NCBI GenBank assembly: GCA_035540915.1
Contig: DATLFQ010000037.1
Span: 1-10,081 of the forward strand
Length of the DNA: 10,081 nt
Origin: DATLFQ01 sp035540915
GTDB lineage: Bacteria; Actinomycetota; Acidimicrobiia; Acidimicrobiales; GCA-2861595
Direction: 5' to 3'
Of the stretch, positions 5,980-10,081 are shown in pieces. Under the pieces are notes generated by a model, which saw only the letters and a program-made list of their open reading frames with translations, did not search any database and was not told where the DNA came from. Within the stretch, counting starts at the first letter, position 1. Each line of letters opens with the position of its first letter. Both the position numbers and the translations under genes were made by a program.

Positions 5980-7131
5980 CTACTGGACGGGTCGCGGGGT
6001 GAGCTCGCGCTCGATGAGAACGATGTCGTCGTCCAGCGCGAGCAGGGCGGTATTGACGACGCCGCCCACGGCGATGATGGTGACGGCCACCAGCACCGGG
6101 TTGCGGGCCACCGTGGCCAGCCGCCGCAGCAGCGGTTGGGGCGGGGGCCCTGGCACCTGCGGCACGCCCGCCTGGCGACTCTGAATGCGGGCGGCCAGTC
6201 GCTCGAAGGCCGGGACCATGGCGCAGGTCAACAGAAGTGACGACAAGATGGCGACCTTGATCCCGAACTCAGTGGGCTGGGGAAGGATGAGCGCTGCCGC
6301 CACGACGGCGGTCGCCACTGCGTACAGGTTCCGGGCCAGCTTGGACTTCGGTGCCGTCTGCGGGTCGGTGATCATGAAGAAGACGAAGATCAGCAGCTCG
6401 GGCGACAGCGCGATCGTGAGCCAGTAGAAGCTGCCGCCCACGGGCCCGTCGTGCCAGGTGGCCACGTAGCTCCGCCCGGCCAGGGCGAAGACGGCGATCA
6501 GCACCAGGAACGTCGCCAGGAAGGTGAGGGCCAGCGGGATCATCCTGACCTGGCGCAGCACCCAGAACGCGCCCCCGAAGATCACGGCCATCGAGATGAG
6601 GATCGGCGCGCCGAGCGGCGCCCACCACAGGTGCTCGGAGAACACGTAGCTGGGGCCGATGAGCAGGAGTGCCCAGGCCAGGCCGATGTTGGAGGGGTTG
6701 AAGATGTGCCGGCCGTTCCGGCGGACCAGGTACTTGGGCAGCAACGACAGCACGACGACGAAGGCGAACAGGTGCAGGCCCCGCGCGCTCCAGTAGTCGC
6801 CGTGCTGGGTGCCCCCCACCCGGAAGATGAAGGCGACGCTGACACCGGTCTGGATCGCGCTGGCCGGCCACACCAGGGTGTGCTCACGCCGGTAGGTCAC
6901 CGCGACCTCGATCACCGCCGACAGCAGGACGCACACGGCGATCTGCGGGATCGACAGCTGGAAGCTGAGGACGGTCAGCCCCAGCAGGGTGAGCGTGAAG
7001 ATGGTGGTCGACAGCTTGAGGCGGGGGTCGCTCAGCTTGGGCAGGACCACCGGGACCGGGCGACCCCGGACGTTCACGTGCCGAGCGGGCTTGGCCATGG
7101 CCCCGGGCGGAACGGAGACCGTAGAACTCAT
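5980..7131 (-). CDS. UnbU/E5-like membrane protein of the NqrB/RnfD superfamily
   Basis: The product is 383 residues with about ten hydrophobic helices. Residues about 35-310 match the NqrB/RnfD-type membrane domain: GLHLFAFVVVLSLLPKYLVR, the RHIFNPSNIGL motif (N144-P-S-N region) and SPELLIFVFFMITDPQTAP (about 243-261) are hallmarks shared with the UnbU/E5 proteins encoded in enediyne clusters and with RnfD. NqrB and RnfD carry covalent FMN on a Thr in an S-x-A-T motif; I find no such motif here, so covalent flavin is doubtful. A Pro-rich linker (about 325-333) and one extra helix near residues 346-366 follow the domain. ATG 7131 has GGAGG seven bases upstream and overlaps the DM13 stop as ATGA. 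It is the last gene of the operon. No other Rnf/Nqr subunit and no enediyne polyketide synthase are nearby. A role in membrane electron transfer or in building a redox cofactor is inference. Confidence 0.75.
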   Translation of the reverse strand: MSSTVSVPPGAMAKPARHVNVRGRPVPVVLPKLSDPRLKLSTTIFTLTLLGLTVLSFQLSIPQIAVCVLLSAVIEVAVTYRREHTLVWPASAIQTGVSVAFIFRVGGTQHGDYWSARGLHLFAFVVVLSLLPKYLVRRNGRHIFNPSNIGLAWALLLIGPSYVFSEHLWWAPLGAPILISMAVIFGGAFWVLRQVRMIPLALTFLATFLVLIAVFALAGRSYVATWHDGPVGGSFYWLTIALSPELLIFVFFMITDPQTAPKSKLARNLYAVATAVVAAALILPQPTEFGIKVAILSSLLLTCAMVPAFERLAARIQSRQAGVPQVPGPPPQPLLRRLATVARNPVLVAVTIIAVGGVVNTALLALDDDIVLIERELTPRPVQ

Positions 7132-7985
7132 GGGAATGCCTCCAGGTCGGCGGTGGCGTACACGCTGGTATCGGCTGGACTCCAGATCACCACGGACCGG
7201 AACCCGGTGGGATCGACGCCGGCGGGAGCCTCGTAGTTCAGCGTCCCGGCCGTCACGTCCAACTCGGCGAGGAACTGCGACTCGGCCGCGAGGTAGTCCT
7301 CGATGCTGCCGGGCGACTCGGCGGCGCTCAGGCGCAACTGCAGCGACGCTCGCGGCGTTACCCAGAAATCGCGAAGCCGCACGACGACGCCGTCGGCAGC
7401 CTCGAAGATCGTGATGCTCCCGGCGGCCACTCGGTCGGCCTTGGAGAACGAGCCGGCGGCCAGGACCGTGGTACCTGGGGCGACCATCGAGTCGAGCGGC
7501 GGCTCGACCAGGGGTATGTCGATCCGCTGGGCAACCTCCAGCCGCCATGCTCCCCCGGCGCTGACCTCCAGGCGGGTCGTTCCGGTCCCGGCGCCGACGC
7601 CCATGCCCTCGGGGCAGTCGGCGTCGACGATCGGGCGGGGCTGGCGCTCGGCGAGGACGACGATGCGCCCGCTTTCGCACGACCACGTCACCCGCCAATT
7701 GATGGCGTCGTCGCGGATCGTGATGGCGTCCAGCGTCCTGCTTCCCGTTCCCTCGAAGATGCGCACCGTCTGCCACCACGGCGTCGAGCGCAGCGCCGTC
7801 GTGGGCGGGCGGTCGCCCGCGCTCACCGCACCGGGTGATCGGCTCGTCACCGGGTGGACCCGGTCGGGCAGCGCCGAGCCGAGCAGTCGATTCCGAACCG
7901 AAAAGGCGTTGCTGCCGATGACCGCCCCCGCGACCAGGACGGCAACGGCGACCCAGGACCACGCGCGGCGGGGCTCGGGATTCAT
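7128..7985 (-). CDS. Membrane-anchored DM13-domain protein
   Basis: The product is 285 residues. A single N-terminal hydrophobic segment (WSWVAVAVLVAGAVIGSNAF, about 9-28) anchors it, with the rest outside the membrane. Residues about 70-155 form a beta-rich domain (VRIFEGTGSRTLDAITI, INWRVTWSCES, WRLEVAQ) with C103 and C124 placed to form a disulfide. Residues about 176-281 match the DM13 domain: AAGSFSKADRVAAGSITIFE, VVRLRDFWVT, LAELDVTAGTLNYEAPAGVD, FRSVVIWSPADTSVYATADL. DM13 has been proposed to take part in extracellular electron transfer through a nearly invariant Cys in the VVIWC motif. Here that position is Ser (S269), so the classical redox thiol is absent. The ATG overlaps the MFS stop (ATGA) with no clear ribosome site, indicating translational coupling. 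The partner membrane proteins on either side suggest a shared envelope function. Confidence 0.75.
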   Translation of the reverse strand: MNPEPRRAWSWVAVAVLVAGAVIGSNAFSVRNRLLGSALPDRVHPVTSRSPGAVSAGDRPPTTALRSTPWWQTVRIFEGTGSRTLDAITIRDDAINWRVTWSCESGRIVVLAERQPRPIVDADCPEGMGVGAGTGTTRLEVSAGGAWRLEVAQRIDIPLVEPPLDSMVAPGTTVLAAGSFSKADRVAAGSITIFEAADGVVVRLRDFWVTPRASLQLRLSAAESPGSIEDYLAAESQFLAELDVTAGTLNYEAPAGVDPTGFRSVVIWSPADTSVYATADLEAFP

Positions 7986-9640
7986 GGGCCCGACTGCGCC
8001 GGCTGGACGCGGGGTTCCGCACCCCCGGTACCGGCGGCGGCGATCGAGAGTTCCTCGGCGGTGATCTGCTCCAGGGCCTTGTTACGAGTCTCGACGCCGA
8101 AGAGGACGATGAGCACGATGGCGAGCACGAGGGGGACGGCGCCCAGGGCGGCGGTCACCGAGATGGAGGGAGCGGCCACGGCCGCGGCCACCGCAGCGAG
8201 GATGAGCACGCCGCCCAGCTTGGTTCCGGCGGCGGCCACGCCGCTGCCGCGGCCGCGTATGCGCGTCGGATAGATCTCCGCCGCGTAGGCGGCGGTGACC
8301 GCAGTGAGCGAGCTGATGCCCCAGATCGGCACGATCAGCAGCACCTTGAGCAGGGCGCTGTTGTCCACCACTGCCTCGCCGGCGACGACGAAGCCGATCA
8401 GCGCCGCGGCCGTCAGGGTTGCCATCAGCAGGATCGTCTTGCGGCTGCTCCAGAAGCCGTAGAGCAGGGCGATGGGGAAATTCAGCGGGAACCCGATCAG
8501 CGCCGAGTCACGCAAGAGCTTGCTGGCGTCCACCTCGCCGTATCCGAGCCGCTGGAGGTTCGAGGGGATCCACTGCTGGAAGCCGTACTGGACGACGCCG
8601 ATGCCGAGCGCCAGCGCCACCAGGACGGCCGTGAGGCCCGTGAACGGGCGGCGGAAGAGCTGGGCGAAGCCGCCGTGGACCTTCTCCTCCACGTCTAGCT
8701 CGGACTCGTCCACCTCGACCACAGCGGCGCCGTAGCGCTCCATGACGGCCCGGGCCTCTTGTTCGCGCCCCTGCTGCAGGAGGAATCGCGGCGACTCGGG
8801 TATCCAGCGGTTCAGCAGCACCAGGAGGACGCTGATGGGGATGCCGACGAGCCAGAGGATGCGCCAGCCGTACCTGTCCGGCGCGCCGATGGTGGAGGCC
8901 AGCCAGCTCATGATCACGTAGGCGCCGGCCACGTCGCCGCCGATGAGCACGATGATCCAGCCTCGATGCCGCGCCGGAATCGTCTCGGATACCAGCGAGA
9001 AGATGATGGGAAGCATCCCGCCCACGCCGAGTCCCATGACGAAGCACATCACCAGGTTGAGCGGATAGGTCGGCATCGCCCCGCAGGTCGAGGTGGCGAT
9101 GAACATCACGGCCGAGATGAGGATCGACGAACGGCGGCCCATCCTGTCGGCCAACCAGCCCCAGAGGAACGACCCGACGACGGTCCCGGAGATCCCCGCC
9201 AGGGGGTAGAGGGCGATGGGCAGGCCGGAGGCGCCCGGGTCCAGCGGCGACCGCAGCCCGTACTCGGCGGCGGCGCCGGGCGCCACGAAGGCCAGCGTGG
9301 TGGGCTTCATCACGTCGATGGTGATGGCGGCCGCCATGACCAGGATGAGCCCGACGTGGGCGCCGGTGAGCCGAACGTCGTCGAGGGCGGCGACCTTGAT
9401 CCTGGACACCGCCCCCTGCGTCACCGCTGAGGGGCGGGGGAAGAGCCCGTACACTGTCAGCCCGAGCCCGGCGAATATCAGCCCCATGCCACCCGTCATC
9501 GTGGCGTCGAACGACATGCCGCGCAGCACGTAGCCGACGTCCTTCGCCATGAAGTACATGGGCAGTTGCATCAGCGTGCCGGCGGTCACGGCCGCCACGC
9601 CGAGCCGGAAGGCGGCCGGGTGCTCGTAGGTGACGCCCAA
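7982..9640 (-). CDS. Major facilitator superfamily transporter with N-terminal two-helix extension
   Basis: The product is 552 residues from TTG 9640, longer than the usual 400-470. Two hydrophobic segments come first (about 11-32 and 47-67). A canonical twelve-helix MFS fold then begins near residue 93 (GLILVMAAAITIDVMKPTTL). Loop 2-3 has motif A as GWLADRMGRR (161-170), and the central loop has RWIPESPRFLLQQGRE (about 278-293), the PESPR signature shared by sugar-porter and aromatic or organic-acid/SV2-like transporters. The second half has RIRGRGSG matching the repeated motif. The substrate cannot be read from sequence. TTG 9640 is preceded by AAAGG six bases away and gives a plausible N-terminus (GVTYEHPAAFRLG). 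An in-frame ATG at 9913 would add 91 residues of low-complexity, non-MFS sequence and is not favoured. First gene of the operon; its stop overlaps the DM13 start. Confidence 0.85.
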   Translation of the reverse strand: MGVTYEHPAAFRLGVAAVTAGTLMQLPMYFMAKDVGYVLRGMSFDATMTGGMGLIFAGLGLTVYGLFPRPSAVTQGAVSRIKVAALDDVRLTGAHVGLILVMAAAITIDVMKPTTLAFVAPGAAAEYGLRSPLDPGASGLPIALYPLAGISGTVVGSFLWGWLADRMGRRSSILISAVMFIATSTCGAMPTYPLNLVMCFVMGLGVGGMLPIIFSLVSETIPARHRGWIIVLIGGDVAGAYVIMSWLASTIGAPDRYGWRILWLVGIPISVLLVLLNRWIPESPRFLLQQGREQEARAVMERYGAAVVEVDESELDVEEKVHGGFAQLFRRPFTGLTAVLVALALGIGVVQYGFQQWIPSNLQRLGYGEVDASKLLRDSALIGFPLNFPIALLYGFWSSRKTILLMATLTAAALIGFVVAGEAVVDNSALLKVLLIVPIWGISSLTAVTAAYAAEIYPTRIRGRGSGVAAAGTKLGGVLILAAVAAAVAAPSISVTAALGAVPLVLAIVLIVLFGVETRNKALEQITAEELSIAAAGTGGAEPRVQPAQSGP

Positions 9641-9980
9641 CGCCGACCTTTGTTCGGGCCGCAGCGACGCCGCTCGCCCCGTTGTCGTGTCGACTCCAGG
9701 ATCGGTCAGTATCAGTCTCCCCAGTCGCCCCGCCCGGCTCGTCCAGTCCGCTTCGCCGACCGCTCTCGCTCGTGCTGGAGGGTAGGGCCGTGCCCGTAAC
9801 GGATGTGTTGCCCCCGCGTAATCGCCGACCGACACCGACACGCTTGCGCTGGCATTCCCAATGCCTCGGAAGCTGCCCGCCCACGACCTTGTCGGAGCCT
9901 CGTTTTCGCGCACGGCGCCCCGACGAACCTCCCCTCTGACCTCCTCTTTCCCGTTACGTGTTGTCGCGCCCGGGCTTCAG
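9641..9980. other. Non-coding region upstream of the MFS operon
   Basis: These 340 bases between the MFS start and the tRNA-like repeat have no protein gene I can support; the open frames have poor composition. It must hold the operon promoter. GATACT on the minus strand (9708-9713) could be a -10, but no matching -35 is visible. CGTGCCCGTAACG at about 9789-9801 resembles the GTGCCCTA repeats near the tRNA-Arg gene. Short CGACA-type tandem bases occur at about 9827-9840. Confidence 0.5.
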
Positions 9981-10031
9981 GGCTGCCTTCTGAGCAGCGG
10001 GTCGCAGGTTCGAGCCTGCCGGGGGGCGCTG
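9981..10031 (+). repeat. Direct repeat copy 2: decayed 3' part of tRNA-Arg
   Basis: The sequence follows the tRNA-Arg(UCU) 3' segment closely, with a G for A beside the anticodon, a missing T that leaves a six-base T-loop, and an extra G in the acceptor strand. No 5' half with a matching acceptor or D-arm precedes it, so it cannot be a working tRNA. It is best read as the displaced end left by an integration, or a tRNA pseudogene. The remaining bases to 10081 show only a seven-pair hairpin (10037-10063). Confidence 0.8.
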
Positions 10032-10081
10032 TTACGGCCGTTGCCGTCCGGATTGCCAACGGCTGCTTGATTAGGAAGGTC

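Larger units (their letters stand above)
5058..10031. mobile_element. Putative tRNA-Arg-integrated island, no integrase seen
   Basis: The 4.9-kb stretch between the two copies of the tRNA-Arg 3' segment contains merR, the UnbU-like gene, the DM13 gene and the MFS gene, all leftward. An intact tRNA at one end and a decayed tRNA 3' end at the other, as direct repeats, is what site-specific integration leaves. No recombinase gene is present, so this would be a remnant or a non-autonomous element. The alternative is segmental duplication or a decayed second tRNA-Arg. Confidence 0.4.

Noticed and set aside
8508..9884. Long leftward frame of 458 codons overlapping the MFS gene
   Set aside because: Another frame of the same strand as the MFS gene, with Arg/His-rich composition and no motif. 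The MFS frame has helices and signature motifs throughout.
9641..9913. N-terminal extension of the MFS protein to ATG 9913
   Set aside because: The extra 91 residues are low complexity and lack hydrophobic helices. TTG 9640 has a ribosome site and gives a sensible N-terminus.
9981..10031. Second functional tRNA-Arg
   Set aside because: There is no matching 5' half, the T-loop is one base short, and the acceptor strand is altered.
10037..10063. GCCGTTG/CAACGGC hairpin as a terminator
   Set aside because: Seven pairs with a 13-base loop, no T-tract and no gene clearly ending there. It may be chance.
1..10081. CRISPR array, insertion sequence or integrase gene
   Set aside because: No regularly spaced repeats were seen, and no transposase or recombinase motif appears in any credible reading frame.

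Overview
The window is about 70% GC, with heavy GC bias at third codon positions, GTG/TTG starts, tRNA genes without an encoded CCA end, and a MenC-type menaquinone enzyme. These point to a high-GC actinobacterium, perhaps of the Acidimicrobiia type. That placement is inference from composition and gene style; no marker gene fixes it.

Region 1 (1-4725) is ordinary chromosomal gene content. A leftward gene that runs off the left edge encodes an integral-membrane acyltransferase-3 domain fused to an extracytoplasmic class-C beta-lactamase-like serine hydrolase. Divergent from it is an OsmC-type peroxiredoxin (start corrected to GTG 1764). Facing OsmC is a YihY/BrkB membrane protein whose reading frame is broken by at least two one-base losses in short C/G runs. 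Then come o-succinylbenzoate synthase (menC, rightward) and a leftward SRPBCC-fold protein. menC and the SRPBCC gene converge on a long perfect palindrome at the menC stop codon.

Region 2 (4810-5138) holds two divergent tRNA genes, tRNA-His(GUG) leftward and tRNA-Arg(UCU) rightward, the latter followed by a good intrinsic terminator.

Region 3 (about 5058-10031) is bracketed by a 51-base imperfect direct repeat: the 3' part of tRNA-Arg and a decayed copy of it near the right edge. This is what integration into a tRNA 3' end leaves, although no integrase is present. All protein genes inside it run leftward. A three-gene operon encodes an MFS transporter with extra N-terminal membrane helices, a membrane-anchored DM13-domain protein, and an NqrB/RnfD-superfamily membrane protein resembling the UnbU/E5 protein of enediyne clusters. 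The three genes are joined by two ATGA stop/start overlaps and end at a hairpin terminator. Downstream, a MerR-family regulator has a textbook MerR promoter (19-bp spacer filled by a dyad) placed so that its transcript would be leaderless. The regulator carries an unusual Cys-rich C-terminal tail with its own strong internal ribosome-binding site.

The most novel-looking content is the MFS-DM13-UnbU-like operon, which looks like an uncharacterised envelope redox and transport module. Next are the tRNA-flanked island and the MerR/Cys-rich tail arrangement.
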